A DNA stretch of 64,000 nt from Clostridium bornimense (GTDB lineage: Bacteria; Bacillota; Clostridia; Clostridiales; Clostridiaceae), in assembly GCF_000577895.1 (NCBI RefSeq), contig NZ_HG917868.1, positions 1,736,001-1,800,000 of the forward strand, written 5' to 3'. Shown here piece after piece: positions 43,426 to 52,623 of the stretch (its first letter is position 1; each line of letters starts with the position of its first letter). The translations under genes were made by a program, and so were the position numbers. The notes beneath the pieces were generated by a model, which was given only the letters and a program-made list of their open reading frames with translations, did not search any database and was not told the origin of the DNA.

Positions 43426-44115
43426 TTAATCATCTGATATTATTATATCTACTCTTCTATTTCTAGCTCTTCCTTCTTCTGTACTATTATCATAAACAGG
43501 TCTATATTCACCATAACCAACAGCTACAATATTACTTTTAGGAATTGTTGTATTATTAGATAATAGCTCTGCAACATTACTTGCCCTCACAGAAGATAAT
43601 TGCCAATTTGAGCTAAATTTATCATTATGTATAGGTGTAGTATCTGTATGTCCTTCAACATAAATTTTCTTATCAAATTGTGATATTATATTGCCAATAT
43701 CAATAATATGATTTTTAAATTCTTCCTTTATAGTATCTTCTCCCAAATCAAAAGATAATGTATCTTGAATTGATAGTCGTACACCTCTATCATCTTTATC
43801 TACAGTAACACCCTCAGATATATTACTCTCTTTTAAATATTCTTCTAGCTTACTTTCGATAGAATCCTTTTTATCAGTATCATTGAGAAGCAAATTGCTA
43901 CTTTCTATATTATCACCAGAAGTACTAGCAATAATTGCAGTTCCTTCTCCAAAAGCTCCATTAAAAGAATCTGATATTTCTTTGAATTTTTTCGCATCAA
44001 CATTTGAAGTAGCAAACATTATAACAAAGAATATCATTAGTAATGTTATTAAATCTGAATAGGTTAAAAGCCATCTTTCACTATTTTCGTGTTCCTCTTC
44101 TACTGGTTTAAGCAT
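43426..44115 (-). CDS. motB: Flagellar stator protein MotB, distal copy
   Basis: The 229-residue protein has a single TM helix with the ion-binding Asp in TYSDLITLLMIFFVIMFA, a plug/linker and a C-terminal OmpA-like peptidoglycan-binding domain (VEGHTDTTPIHNDKFSSNWQ, NRRVDIII). It pairs with the MotA gene 2 bp upstream. It is the last gene before the terminator. It is clearly different in sequence from the MotB at 56333. The coupling ion (H+ or Na+) cannot be settled by inspection. Confidence 0.92.
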   Translation of the reverse strand: MLKPVEEEHENSERWLLTYSDLITLLMIFFVIMFATSNVDAKKFKEISDSFNGAFGEGTAIIASTSGDNIESSNLLLNDTDKKDSIESKLEEYLKESNISEGVTVDKDDRGVRLSIQDTLSFDLGEDTIKEEFKNHIIDIGNIISQFDKKIYVEGHTDTTPIHNDKFSSNWQLSSVRASNVAELLSNNTTIPKSNIVAVGYGEYRPVYDNSTEEGRARNRRVDIIISDD

Positions 44116-44117
44116 AA

Positions 44118-44906
44118 CTAATCACCTTGACCTTCTATATTTGTAAACTTATTTACGTAATTTTTATCAATATATCCAATTAATTTATTAGTTATAGCTT
44201 GAGGACTTCTTCCTTCTTGCACCGCTAGTACACCATCAATAATCATTGAATTTCTTTTTAATTCATCGCTATCTAAATTCTTTAACCTAGAGCCTATAGG
44301 CATCCATAATATATTTGCAGAAAAAACCCCATATAATGTTGCTACAAAAGCTACAGCTATCTTTGATCCTAATGTTGAAGTATCATTCATAGAACCTAAT
44401 ACATGAATTAAACCTAAAACCGTACCAATAATACCTAACGTAGGTGCATATCCACCAGCTGAATCAAAAATTTTAGCTCCTGCTCTATGTCTCTGTGAAA
44501 TCATCGTCGCTTCTACCTCTAGACATTCTTTTATAACTTCTGGTTCAACGCCATCTATAGCCATCTGTAATCCCTTTTTCATAAAAGGATCCATATCTTT
44601 ATTATTAATAACTTCTTCTAATTGCAACAATCCATTCTTTCTTACTTCCCCTGCAATATATTTAAATTCTTCTAATGTTTGTACTAAGTCTTGATTTTGT
44701 TTTTTAAATATTACAGCAATCATTTTTGGTATTCTCTTTATTTCTTTCATTGGAAATGATACACCAACAGCTCCTAAAGTACCACCAAAAACAATCAAAG
44801 CTGCTGTTGGTTCCAATAATCCACCGATGCTTCCACCTTCCAATACAAATCCTAAAATAAGAGATAAAATTCCTATAAATAAAAATATAATTGAACTAAT
44901 GTCCAC
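44118..44906 (-). CDS. motA: Flagellar stator protein MotA, distal copy
   Basis: The 262-residue protein has four hydrophobic helices. Conserved regions include EGGSIGGLLEPTAALIVFGG, the cytoplasmic loop with RHRAGAKIFDSAGGYAPTLG, and IGTVLGLIHVLG. It forms the stator with MotB and generates torque against FliG. It begins with GTG, 8 nt after AGGGGGCGA. It follows flgG by 42 bp with no terminator, so it is probably part of the flagellar transcript. Confidence 0.93.
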   Translation of the reverse strand: MDISSIIFLFIGILSLILGFVLEGGSIGGLLEPTAALIVFGGTLGAVGVSFPMKEIKRIPKMIAVIFKKQNQDLVQTLEEFKYIAGEVRKNGLLQLEEVINNKDMDPFMKKGLQMAIDGVEPEVIKECLEVEATMISQRHRAGAKIFDSAGGYAPTLGIIGTVLGLIHVLGSMNDTSTLGSKIAVAFVATLYGVFSANILWMPIGSRLKNLDSDELKRNSMIIDGVLAVQEGRSPQAITNKLIGYIDKNYVNKFTNIEGQGD

Positions 44907-44948
44907 TAAGTCGCCCCCTAATACTTATTATTTATTATTTGTTATTTT

Positions 44949-45737
44949 TTATTTTCTAAGATTATTCACCATTCCGTACATTTCGTCTCCAGTCTGAAGC
45001 ATCTTTGAATTCATTTGAAAAACTCTTTGAGTTATAATAAGATCACTTAATTCATCAGCCATATCAACATTAGAATTTTCTAAATAACCTTGGTACAATT
45101 TACTGCTTTCATCTTTATATACATTACTTCCATCTACTGGTATATATAAAGAGTCTGCCACTGAAACAAATCCACCACTTCCAATAGAATTATATAAACT
45201 TATATTTCCCACTTTAGTAGTTGTGTTTTCATTTGAAACATATATATCCCCATTACTTCCTATTTCAAAATTATTTGCCGTAAATTTTGTATTCTCATAT
45301 CCTGGTAGAAAATCTATATCTAAAAGATTGCCTTTTTCATCAACTATGTCACCATTTACATCTACTTGAAATGATCCATTCCTTGTGTATCCATATTCTT
45401 GTCCATTTATAGGAGTACCTAATTTCACTCTAAAATACCCCTCTCCCTCAATAGCTACATTAGTAGAAAGTCCCGTAGCTAAAAGAGATCCTTGTGAATT
45501 ATTTCTTACAGTTGAACTAATTCTTACTCCATTTCCATGACTTGGAGCTGTTAAATTATTATCTCTTGAGTTTGGTACTCCTTTTCTATCTATATTTTCA
45601 TATAATAAATCACTAAAATTTGCCTGTACTTTTTTATATCCTGTAGTTGAAGAATTCGCTAAGTTATTTGATATAACTTGCAATTTTTGTTCAGAGGCAT
45701 TCATTGCACTTCTTGATGTCCAATATATTGTATTCAT
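44949..45737 (-). CDS. flgG: Flagellar rod protein FlgG-like
   Basis: The 262-residue flagellar basal-body rod family protein has an N-terminal SGL-like rod segment (MNASEQKLQVISNNLANSST), the FlgG/E beta domain (EGEGYFRVKLGTPINGQEYG) and a C-terminal helical motif (LYQGYLENSNVDMADELSDL). It makes part of the distal rod under the hook. Its beta region is less conserved than in FlgG of Bacillus, so FlgF and FlgG could be interchanged with the next gene. The SD is GGGGGTAG. Confidence 0.85.
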   Translation of the reverse strand: MNTIYWTSRSAMNASEQKLQVISNNLANSSTTGYKKVQANFSDLLYENIDRKGVPNSRDNNLTAPSHGNGVRISSTVRNNSQGSLLATGLSTNVAIEGEGYFRVKLGTPINGQEYGYTRNGSFQVDVNGDIVDEKGNLLDIDFLPGYENTKFTANNFEIGSNGDIYVSNENTTTKVGNISLYNSIGSGGFVSVADSLYIPVDGSNVYKDESSKLYQGYLENSNVDMADELSDLIITQRVFQMNSKMLQTGDEMYGMVNNLRK

Positions 45738-45743
45738 AAATTT

Positions 45744-46523
45744 CTACCCCCTTACACTTCCTACATTATTTATCAATTTTCCGAGACTTTCATCCATAGT
45801 TTGTACTAATGTTTGATTACTTTCAAAATCTCTCATTACAGACATAAGATTTACCATTTCATTCATTATGTTTATATTAGAACCTTCTACAGACTTATGT
45901 TGAACTCTAGCATTTATATCTACGGCACCTTCTCCAGAATATAAATTATCACCAACCTTATTTAGTGTTGTATAGTCTTCAAAATCTACAACAGCAAGAG
46001 AATAGTTATTTACTGTTCCATTATTATTTTCTATAGATAAATCACCATTTTCATTAGCAGTAATTTTTCCATCTCCTACATATATCTTATTAGAATTTTT
46101 GTCTAATACATAATCACCATAATTATTTACTAAATAACCTTGAATATTTACTTGGAAATTACCATCTCTAGTATAGTATTCTTCTGCTATACCGTTACTT
46201 TCTCTAGATACTTTAAAAAATCCATTTCCTACTATAGCAAAGTCAGTATCATTTCCTGTTTCTTTTATAGTTCCTTGTGAAAAGTCACTATAAACCCCTG
46301 CCACTGATGAACCTAATGACATTGTTCCAAGTTGTACTTTTTGTGATCCTGATGATGTCCCTTTATCATGATTTATCATCATAACATCTTTAAATGATTT
46401 TGCAATTAAGTTATCACTTTTAAATCCAACTGTTTCTGCATTAGCTATATTATTACTTATAACATTTTGCTTATTTTCTTGAACAATCATCCCTGATACG
46501 GCTGTATACAATCCTCTAATCAT
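45744..46523 (-). CDS. flgF: Flagellar rod protein FlgF/FlgG-like
   Basis: The product is 259 residues from ATG 46523, with AAGGGGG 7-8 nt upstream. The frame is open to 46613, but that part overlaps another gene and has no SD. It begins MIRGLYTAVSGMIVQENKQN, then NNIANAETVGFKSDN, and ends VEGSNINIMNEMVNLMSVMR. It is a rod protein that assembles with FlgG in the basal body. The first codons overlap the stop of the upstream 79-codon ORF. Confidence 0.88.
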   Translation of the reverse strand: MIRGLYTAVSGMIVQENKQNVISNNIANAETVGFKSDNLIAKSFKDVMMINHDKGTSSGSQKVQLGTMSLGSSVAGVYSDFSQGTIKETGNDTDFAIVGNGFFKVSRESNGIAEEYYTRDGNFQVNIQGYLVNNYGDYVLDKNSNKIYVGDGKITANENGDLSIENNNGTVNNYSLAVVDFEDYTTLNKVGDNLYSGEGAVDINARVQHKSVEGSNINIMNEMVNLMSVMRDFESNQTLVQTMDESLGKLINNVGSVRG

Positions 46524-46755
46524 TTTTTTCTTCCCCCTTAACATCGACTTTGTAATTCTCAGGATATTCCATCCCCATGGCACGTGCCTTATTTTCAATC
46601 TTACCTGAATCATTTATTTCTTTAAATTTAACTGGGAGCATTAATGTAGAGCCTATAATCATACCAATACCAATACCTAAAATTATCTTTTTATCAATAA
46701 ATTTAGTATATTTTTTTATTTTCTCAACTATTGTTTGTATAAATCTTTTATTAAT
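46516..46755 (-). CDS. Small single-TM protein with ATT as apparent start codon
   Basis: This 79-codon frame fills the gap between the SwrB-like gene and flgF and overlaps both (by 28 and 8 bp). It has no ATG, GTG or TTG near its 5' end. A perfect AAAGGGGG sits 7 nt before ATT at 46753-46755. The product has a basic start (NKRFIQTIVEKIKKYTKF), a Gly-rich TM helix (IILGIGIGMIIGSTLML) and a soluble tail with KARAMGMEYPENYKV. The only ATG near the front (46662) is inside the helix and lacks an SD. The family is not recognised. The tail motif resembles single-pass clostridial membrane proteins. A flagellar assembly or placement role is inferred from position only. Confidence 0.65.
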   Translation of the reverse strand: MNKRFIQTIVEKIKKYTKFIDKKIILGIGIGMIIGSTLMLPVKFKEINDSGKIENKARAMGMEYPENYKVDVKGEEKND

Positions 46756-47135
46756 AGTACTTCCCCCTTTCCAATAGATAATATCTTACATATATCATCT
46801 ATAGAAACATCTTGTTCTATTAATCTTTTAACTTCTTCTACATTATTTGATTTTCCACTATTAGAAAAATCATTTTCTATAATACTCTCTTCTATAACTT
46901 GTGTACCTTTTAAATTATCGATGTCTTCACTTAAATTCTTAATATCCATTTGTAGAATACCTATAGTTTCTGCAAAATCTCTTCGTAGATTTTGTATTTC
47001 GATTTCTACTTCAGTTATTGTATCAGTTTTATTAATCAATACTTCTTTAAACCCTGAACTTTTTACTTTAAACTCTTTTCTATTTATCCATATTAAAAGT
47101 ATCCCAATTGTAACTATTAATATATAAATAATCAT
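46728..47135 (-). CDS. SwrB/YlxL-like membrane-anchored protein
   Basis: The product is 135 residues from the ATG at 47135 (AGGTGAG upstream). A GTG three codons earlier is possible but lies inside the SD. It has an N-terminal TM helix (IIYILIVTIGILLIWI), a coiled coil (about 45-85, VEIEIQNLRRDFAETIG) and a C-terminal helix-turn-helix-like segment (VSIDDICKILSIGKGEVLLI). The layout and the place directly after the sigma-28 gene match B. subtilis SwrB, which activates the flagellar export apparatus through FliP. Sequence identity is low by eye, so the call is by architecture and synteny. Confidence 0.7.
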   Translation of the reverse strand: MIIYILIVTIGILLIWINRKEFKVKSSGFKEVLINKTDTITEVEIEIQNLRRDFAETIGILQMDIKNLSEDIDNLKGTQVIEESIIENDFSNSGKSNNVEEVKRLIEQDVSIDDICKILSIGKGEVLLIKDLYKQ

Positions 47136-47144
47136 ATATCTCAC

Positions 47145-47870
47145 CTAATCATATTTTAACTTTTTCATATTAGCTCTAAGATGAACTATAGCTCTTGTAT
47201 GTAATTGACAAACTCTTGACTCTGACACTTCTAATATTTTACCAATTTCTTTTAATGTTAATCTTTCTTTATAGTAAAGATTAAGAACTAGTTGATCTTT
47301 TTCATTTAACATATCAATAGCTTTATATAAATGAATAATTTCTTCTTTTTTCTCCAAATTCTTCTCTGGGCTTGGACTTTTCTCATCTTCAATCTTTCCT
47401 ATTAAAGGCATATCATCATCTTCTGAATATATTAATTCCTCTAAAGATACCTGTGAAAGATAGCCAATGTATCCTTCTACTTCTTTAACTTCATATATTG
47501 TCATTCCAAGTTCTTTTGCAATTTCTGCGTCGCTTGGTTCTCTCATAAATTGATTCTGTAATCTCTCTACAGCAGCATTATATCTATTAAGTTTATCCAT
47601 TGCACCTTTAGATATAGGGCTATTTTTTCTAAGCTCATCTATCATTGCTCCCTTTACTCTTATAGATGCATATGTAGAAAATTTCATTCCTTTTGATTCA
47701 TCAAATTTATTAAATGCATCAATTAATCCTACTACTCCATATGATACTAAGTCTTCATATTCTATATGTCTACTCTTCCCGATTATTACTCTTGATGCTA
47801 TATACTTCACTAATGGAAGATATTTCTCTATTACTTCTTGTTTATAGCTATCAGCTTGCATTATAGCCAT
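47145..47870 (-). CDS. fliA: Flagellar sigma factor sigma-28 (FliA/SigD)
   Basis: The 241-residue sigma-70 family protein has region 2 (IEYEDLVSYGVVGLIDAFNK, KFSTYASIRVKGAMIDELRK), region 3 (MREPSDAEIAKELGM) and region 4 (MLNEKDQLVLNLYYKERLTL, EIGKILEVSESRVCQLHTRA). It directs transcription of late flagellar and motility genes. The anti-sigma factor FlgM is not in the window. The gene is embedded in the flagellar operon after the PilZ gene. Unlike in Bacillus, no chemotaxis genes lie between flhG and this gene. Confidence 0.95.
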   Translation of the reverse strand: MAIMQADSYKQEVIEKYLPLVKYIASRVIIGKSRHIEYEDLVSYGVVGLIDAFNKFDESKGMKFSTYASIRVKGAMIDELRKNSPISKGAMDKLNRYNAAVERLQNQFMREPSDAEIAKELGMTIYEVKEVEGYIGYLSQVSLEELIYSEDDDMPLIGKIEDEKSPSPEKNLEKKEEIIHLYKAIDMLNEKDQLVLNLYYKERLTLKEIGKILEVSESRVCQLHTRAIVHLRANMKKLKYD

Positions 47871-47894
47871 AAAATTCCCCCCTAAACCTTATTG

Positions 47895-48527
47895 TTATTT
47901 TTTTCTCATTGCTTCAAATATATATTTTATAATTTTATCCCTAATATTTTCTTTCATACATTCATATTCAATACCGTAAATATGTCGATTCATATCTTCA
48001 TTCAAAATCCTAACTACATTCCCCATTATATTTATCTCTTCATCATTTATAAAAAATGATAATATTACCTTGGAATTTAAGTTCAACTTTTGAGATATAT
48101 TTATTCTTAATCCCCCACCACTCAAATCAACAATATTTCCTACTAATATACTAGGCACTTTTAAATACTCTTCCAAAGACTTCTTTTCATCATCTACTAT
48201 CCAACCTTTAACCTTTATGGAGGTTTCTATTCTTACAAATTCTCGTCTCTGAATTTCAGTAACCTTTGTAGGAGCTTTCAACACTATTAGTGGGATTCCT
48301 TTTATTTTCTCTCTTTTTACTACAATAGTAGAAAAAGAATATTTTTTATTTTTACCAACATAGCTTATATCAACAACATCATTTTGATTTGGTATATAAT
48401 ATTGACCTTGGAACATTGGAATAGTAATTGAAAAAAAATCACTTGAAATGTCTCTTATGCTACTTATATATATCTCTTCATTATGCATAACCTCTATCAC
48501 ACTGTTCTCTTCAATTCCTATACTCAA
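47895..48527 (-). CDS. YcgR/PilZ-domain c-di-GMP-responsive flagellar brake
   Basis: The product is about 210 residues from a TTG at 48527 (AAGGGGTG 9 nt upstream). A GTG at 48539 lies within the SD. The N-terminal YcgR_2-like domain (IGIEENSVIEVMHNEE) precedes a PilZ domain. The c-di-GMP motifs are RREFVRIET (RxxxR type) and DLSGGGLRI (D/NxSxxG type). YcgR-like proteins bind MotA or FliG when c-di-GMP rises and slow rotation. Its presence in the operon points to c-di-GMP control of motility. Confidence 0.88.
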   Translation of the reverse strand: MSIGIEENSVIEVMHNEEIYISSIRDISSDFFSITIPMFQGQYYIPNQNDVVDISYVGKNKKYSFSTIVVKREKIKGIPLIVLKAPTKVTEIQRREFVRIETSIKVKGWIVDDEKKSLEEYLKVPSILVGNIVDLSGGGLRINISQKLNLNSKVILSFFINDEEINIMGNVVRILNEDMNRHIYGIEYECMKENIRDKIIKYIFEAMRKK

Positions 48528-48542
48528 AACATATAACACCCC

Positions 48543-49403
48543 TTATCTAAACAATTGAAATATATTTTTAAATAAACTATTTGCTGATTTATCTCTTCTA
48601 TTCAATACTCCATTATCATCTATCCTCTTAGCTATAGACGATATATTTTTACTTACTTTACTATTAGGAAATCCAACTACTACTGGTACTTGGTTTCTAA
48701 CAGATTCCAATAACCTTCTATCTTCTTCAATGCAGCCGATAAAATTGCATTTAATAGACAAAAACTTAGTACTAGCATTTTTTAGCTTTAAAAAAGTTTT
48801 TTCTCCTTCTTTCTCATTATACACTCTATTAACGACAATTGACACCATATTTTTAACATTGAAATATGACACAGTTTTTAATAATGAATACCCATCCATT
48901 ATTGCTGTAGGCTCTGGTGTAGTTAATAAAATAAACTCATCACTAAAGGCTATAAAATTTATTACTGTTTCATTAACACCTGCTCCTGTATCCATTATAA
49001 TGTAGTCATAATCTTCTAGCTTTTCTAACTTACTTAGTAATATTCTTCTTTCTTCATCTTGTAACTCTTTTATCTTATTTAAGCCTGTACCACCAGATAT
49101 TAATTTTACTCCCTCCGGTCCTGTTATCATTATATCCTCTATATCTAGGTTCCTAATAATACAATCAAGTATATTATATTTAGGAACAAATCCCATAAGA
49201 ATCTCATCATTAGCCATTCCTATATCTGCATCAAAAATCAAGACTTTCTTTCCCATCTTTTGAAGCATTATAGATAGATTTACAACAAAATTACTTTTTC
49301 CTACTCCACCTTTACCTGAAGTTACTGTTATAACTTTAGTGGTTTTTTCACTTTGCTTAGCGCCTCTTGCTAACTCTCTTAACCTATCTGCCTGATCTCT
49401 CAT
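48543..49403 (-). CDS. flhG: Flagellar number regulator FlhG (MinD-like ATPase)
   Basis: The 286-residue ParA/MinD ATPase has a deviant Walker A TSGKGGVGKSNF (about 28-39), Walker A' DADIGMANDEI and Walker B DYIIMDTGAGVNE. The N-terminal RDQADRLREL is a DQAxxLR motif, which activates FlhF GTPase. It controls flagellar number and position and works with FlhF, whose gene it overlaps by 4 bp. The C-terminal amphipathic region (LFKNIFQLF) could bind the membrane, as in MinD. Confidence 0.94.
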   Translation of the reverse strand: MRDQADRLRELARGAKQSEKTTKVITVTSGKGGVGKSNFVVNLSIMLQKMGKKVLIFDADIGMANDEILMGFVPKYNILDCIIRNLDIEDIMITGPEGVKLISGGTGLNKIKELQDEERRILLSKLEKLEDYDYIIMDTGAGVNETVINFIAFSDEFILLTTPEPTAIMDGYSLLKTVSYFNVKNMVSIVVNRVYNEKEGEKTFLKLKNASTKFLSIKCNFIGCIEEDRRLLESVRNQVPVVVGFPNSKVSKNISSIAKRIDDNGVLNRRDKSANSLFKNIFQLFR

Positions 49404-50542
49404 ATAATCTTATCTCCAACTATTAAATCAATAATAAAGTTTTTAGACACTTTCTTAATATCATCTGGAACACTTTGCCCTAATGTCATATAACTTATAG
49501 GCTTATTACCATCTATTAAAGCATCTATTAATATCTCATAATTTGATGTTTCATCTAACTTAGTAAAAATAATAGAGTCAAAATCTATGACACCATATCC
49601 TTGTAAAATAACTTTTATATCTTTATTCTTTATAGTGGAGCTAATAACCAAATGAATTAACTTGTTAGGAATTTTATTAATATATGCTCTAAGTTCTGAT
49701 ATTTGCATAGTATTTTTTGCACTTCTTCCTGTGGTATCGATAAAAATACTATCACAATCCTTCAATTCTTCTAAAGCTTTATCCATCTCTTTTATAGAAT
49801 ATACAACTTTAAAAGGTATATTCATTATCTCAGAATATGTTTTTAATTGTTCAACGGCACCTATTCTATATGTATCAATAGTAATAAGTCCTACTTTCTT
49901 TTTCTCTAGTAACGCCTTCCTACCAGCAAGTTTTGCTATTGTAGTTGTTTTCCCCACTCCTGTAGGCCCTATAAGAATTTCTATCTTTTTCTCTTTATCT
50001 TCATACTGTGGAAAAATTTTATCTAATGCCATTTTAAATTTTTCTTCTATTTCATTATCTGTATCTATTTTTAATATTTCTTCTATAATTCTTTTTTTAG
50101 ATTCTGTGGATATATCTAAGTTATCTATAAAAGAATCAATGACATTATCTTCTTTATCCTCTATTGCATTATTATTCTGCAATTCTTTTATCATCTTTTT
50201 CATCTCAATAACTTCTTTTATAATACTACTATTAGAATTATCAGTATTTTCAATCCTTTTATCTTTTTGAATAAATTGTTCTTTAGCAATCATTGCCTTC
50301 TTCTGCTCTTCTTGTTTGTTGTATATTAGTGCTTTTATAGAATCCATAGACTGCCCTTCATTATCTTTATTATATCTATCTAATGCAGCAGTAACCTCTA
50401 TTAACTTTGGTGTAAAGTATCCTTTTATGCCTTCTTTTCTTATTTTCCTTTGTGAAACTATAATTGCATCTTTTCCCAATTCATTTCTTATTCTAGCCAT
50501 TGCTTCGTTCATATTTTTAACAACGTATTTCTTTACTTTCAT
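49400..50542 (-). CDS. flhF: Flagellar SRP-like GTPase FlhF
   Basis: The 380-residue protein has a B domain of variable sequence (about 1-115), an N domain and a G domain with G1 GPTGVGKTT (192-200), DTYRIGAVEQLKTYSEI, DTTGRSAKN and TKLDETSNYE. It marks the site of flagellum assembly. It overlaps flhA by 4 bp. Its ATG lies 13 nt from the best SD (GGAGGTG in flhA). An in-frame ATT just upstream sits at 7 nt, so the precise start is open. Confidence 0.95.
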   Translation of the reverse strand: MKVKKYVVKNMNEAMARIRNELGKDAIIVSQRKIRKEGIKGYFTPKLIEVTAALDRYNKDNEGQSMDSIKALIYNKQEEQKKAMIAKEQFIQKDKRIENTDNSNSSIIKEVIEMKKMIKELQNNNAIEDKEDNVIDSFIDNLDISTESKKRIIEEILKIDTDNEIEEKFKMALDKIFPQYEDKEKKIEILIGPTGVGKTTTIAKLAGRKALLEKKKVGLITIDTYRIGAVEQLKTYSEIMNIPFKVVYSIKEMDKALEELKDCDSIFIDTTGRSAKNTMQISELRAYINKIPNKLIHLVISSTIKNKDIKVILQGYGVIDFDSIIFTKLDETSNYEILIDALIDGNKPISYMTLGQSVPDDIKKVSKNFIIDLIVGDKII

Positions 50543-52611
50543 GCTAATTCAACTACACCTCCAGTTCTAATCTCAACATTATTTGGAATTTCATTTAGAG
50601 ATAAAACCATTAAATTCGGAAATACCATTTCTACTAATCTCCTAAAAGCTGGTCTGATTTTTGGAGATACTAATATAACTGGAATATTATTATTAAAATA
50701 TACTCTCTCTACTGTATTTCTTATACCATTTAAAACACTTTGTGTAGTTTGAGGATCCAATGCTGGAAAAGTTCCTTGAATAGATTTTTGAAGGTTGTTT
50801 CCTATAAGTTCCTCTATTTCTCCATCTAGTGTAACCACCACCAACGCATTGTTCTCATCTAATAAAGGCATAGTTATTGTTCTTCCTAATGATATTCTTA
50901 CATATTCAGTTAATAATTCTATATCTTTACTAGTTCTAGATTGATCTGCTAACGTTTCTAATATAGTAACCATATCTTTTATTGGCACCTTTTCCATTAA
51001 AAGATTTCTTAAAACTTTTTGTACCTCACCTATAGTCATAAGATCTGGTATTAATTCATCTATAACTGCTGAATATTGATCTTTTAAAGAATCTATAAGT
51101 TCTTTTACTTCTTGTCTTCCTAAAAGTTCATATGAATGTGCCTTTATAGTTTCTGTTAAATGAGTAACCATTACTGTTGTTGGATCTACTACTGTAAGTC
51201 CTTGTATCTCAGCTTCTTCTCTACTATCTTTATTTATCCATAATGCAGGTAATCCAAATGTAGGTTCTACCGTCTTAATTCCTGGTAAATTTATTTCATT
51301 AGATGTAGGATCCATACAAAGGAACATACCAGGCATAAGTTCACCTTTTTCTATAACAGTTCCTCTAATCTTCACTACATATTCATTATTCTTTAATTGA
51401 AGATTATCTCTTATTCGTATAGGTTGTACTACAACTCCCATCTCAATAGCACATTGTCTTCTAACAGAAGCAATTCTTTGAAGTAAATCTCCACCTGTAG
51501 TCTCATCAGCCAACGGTATTAAGCCATATCCTATTTCTATTTCCATAGGCTCTACCTTCACTAAATTCATAACATTTTCCGGCTCTTTTTGCTCTGTTTC
51601 TATAATTTCCATTTCTTTTTCTTCAATTACTCTCTGTTTTTCGCTTTCTTCTTCCTTATATAATATGTAGGCTATATATCCAGTTATCGCTGACATAACT
51701 AAAAAGACTAATGTAGGAAGTCCAGGTATTATAGCAAACACTAGTAATACAAAAGACGCTATTGCTATTACCTTTGGAAAAGTAGTCATTTGTTTGACAA
51801 TAGTATCCCCAAAATTAGATTTGTTATCTGAACGAGTTACTAAAATACCAGAAGCTGTAGAAATAAGTAATGCTGGTATCTGAGATACAAGTCCATCTCC
51901 TACTGTTAATTTTGTAAATAACTCTGCAGCTTCTCCTACACTTAATCCTTGCATCGTCATTCCTATAACAATACCTGCTATAATATTAATTGCTGTTATT
52001 ATAAGCCCAGCAACAGCATCTCCTTTTACAAACTTAGAAGCACCATCCATTGAACCATAAAAATCTGCTTCCATCTGCAATTCTTCTCTTCTCTTTTTTG
52101 CTCCCGCCTCATCAATAAGCCCTGAATTTAAATCTGCATCTATACTCATCTGCTTACCTGGCATTGCATCCAATGTAAATCTAGCTGTTACTTCTGATAC
52201 TCTTCCTGCACCATTAGTAATAACCATAAATTGTATTATTACAATAATTAAAAATATAATTATACCTACTACATAACTATCTCCTACAACAAAATCTCCA
52301 AAAGCCTTAATAATTTCTCCTGCATCACCCTCACTTAAAATAAGTCTTGTTGAAGATATATTAAGTGCTAATCTAAATAATGTAGTAATAAGTAATATAG
52401 ATGGAAAGACTGAAAATTGAAGGACATTAGTTGTAAACATAGTTATAAGTAAAATAACTAATGAAACTGCAATATTAAATGCTAATAATATATCTAACAT
52501 CCATGTTGGAAGCGGTATAATTATCATCATTACAATCAAAATTACTACAAAAGCTACAATTAAATCTAAATTATTTTTTGCTGAAAAAGAAAATTTCTTC
52601 TTTTCTTCCAT
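50539..52611 (-). CDS. flhA: Flagellar export gate protein FlhA
   Basis: The 690-residue protein has eight TM helices in the first 310 residues, including the FHIPEP-type region (MPGKQMSIDADLNSGLIDEA), and a large cytoplasmic domain for chaperone docking (about 340-690). Conserved marks are GRVSEVTARFTLDAMPGKQM and IRTGGVVELA at the end. It forms the nonameric ring of the export gate. The SD GGGGTGGGAG lies right before the ATG. Confidence 0.97.
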   Translation of the reverse strand: MEEKKKFSFSAKNNLDLIVAFVVILIVMMIIIPLPTWMLDILLAFNIAVSLVILLITMFTTNVLQFSVFPSILLITTLFRLALNISSTRLILSEGDAGEIIKAFGDFVVGDSYVVGIIIFLIIVIIQFMVITNGAGRVSEVTARFTLDAMPGKQMSIDADLNSGLIDEAGAKKRREELQMEADFYGSMDGASKFVKGDAVAGLIITAINIIAGIVIGMTMQGLSVGEAAELFTKLTVGDGLVSQIPALLISTASGILVTRSDNKSNFGDTIVKQMTTFPKVIAIASFVLLVFAIIPGLPTLVFLVMSAITGYIAYILYKEEESEKQRVIEEKEMEIIETEQKEPENVMNLVKVEPMEIEIGYGLIPLADETTGGDLLQRIASVRRQCAIEMGVVVQPIRIRDNLQLKNNEYVVKIRGTVIEKGELMPGMFLCMDPTSNEINLPGIKTVEPTFGLPALWINKDSREEAEIQGLTVVDPTTVMVTHLTETIKAHSYELLGRQEVKELIDSLKDQYSAVIDELIPDLMTIGEVQKVLRNLLMEKVPIKDMVTILETLADQSRTSKDIELLTEYVRISLGRTITMPLLDENNALVVVTLDGEIEELIGNNLQKSIQGTFPALDPQTTQSVLNGIRNTVERVYFNNNIPVILVSPKIRPAFRRLVEMVFPNLMVLSLNEIPNNVEIRTGGVVELA

Positions 52612-52623
52612 TCTCCCACCCCA

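Noticed and set aside
46577-46777. A plus-strand frame opposite the swrB-flgF junction
   Set aside because: It is antisense to the 79-codon minus-strand ORF, has no SD and is explained by its reverse codons.
48733-48742. GCCGATAA, a sigma-28 -10-like match on the plus strand within flhG
   Set aside because: It has no TAAA box at the right distance and points antisense to flhG, with no plus-strand gene downstream.
49662-50270. A 202-codon plus-strand frame opposite flhF
   Set aside because: It is long, but Ser/Ile/Phe-rich because the sense strand is Glu/Lys/Asp/Asn-rich. FlhF on the minus strand has all GTPase motifs.
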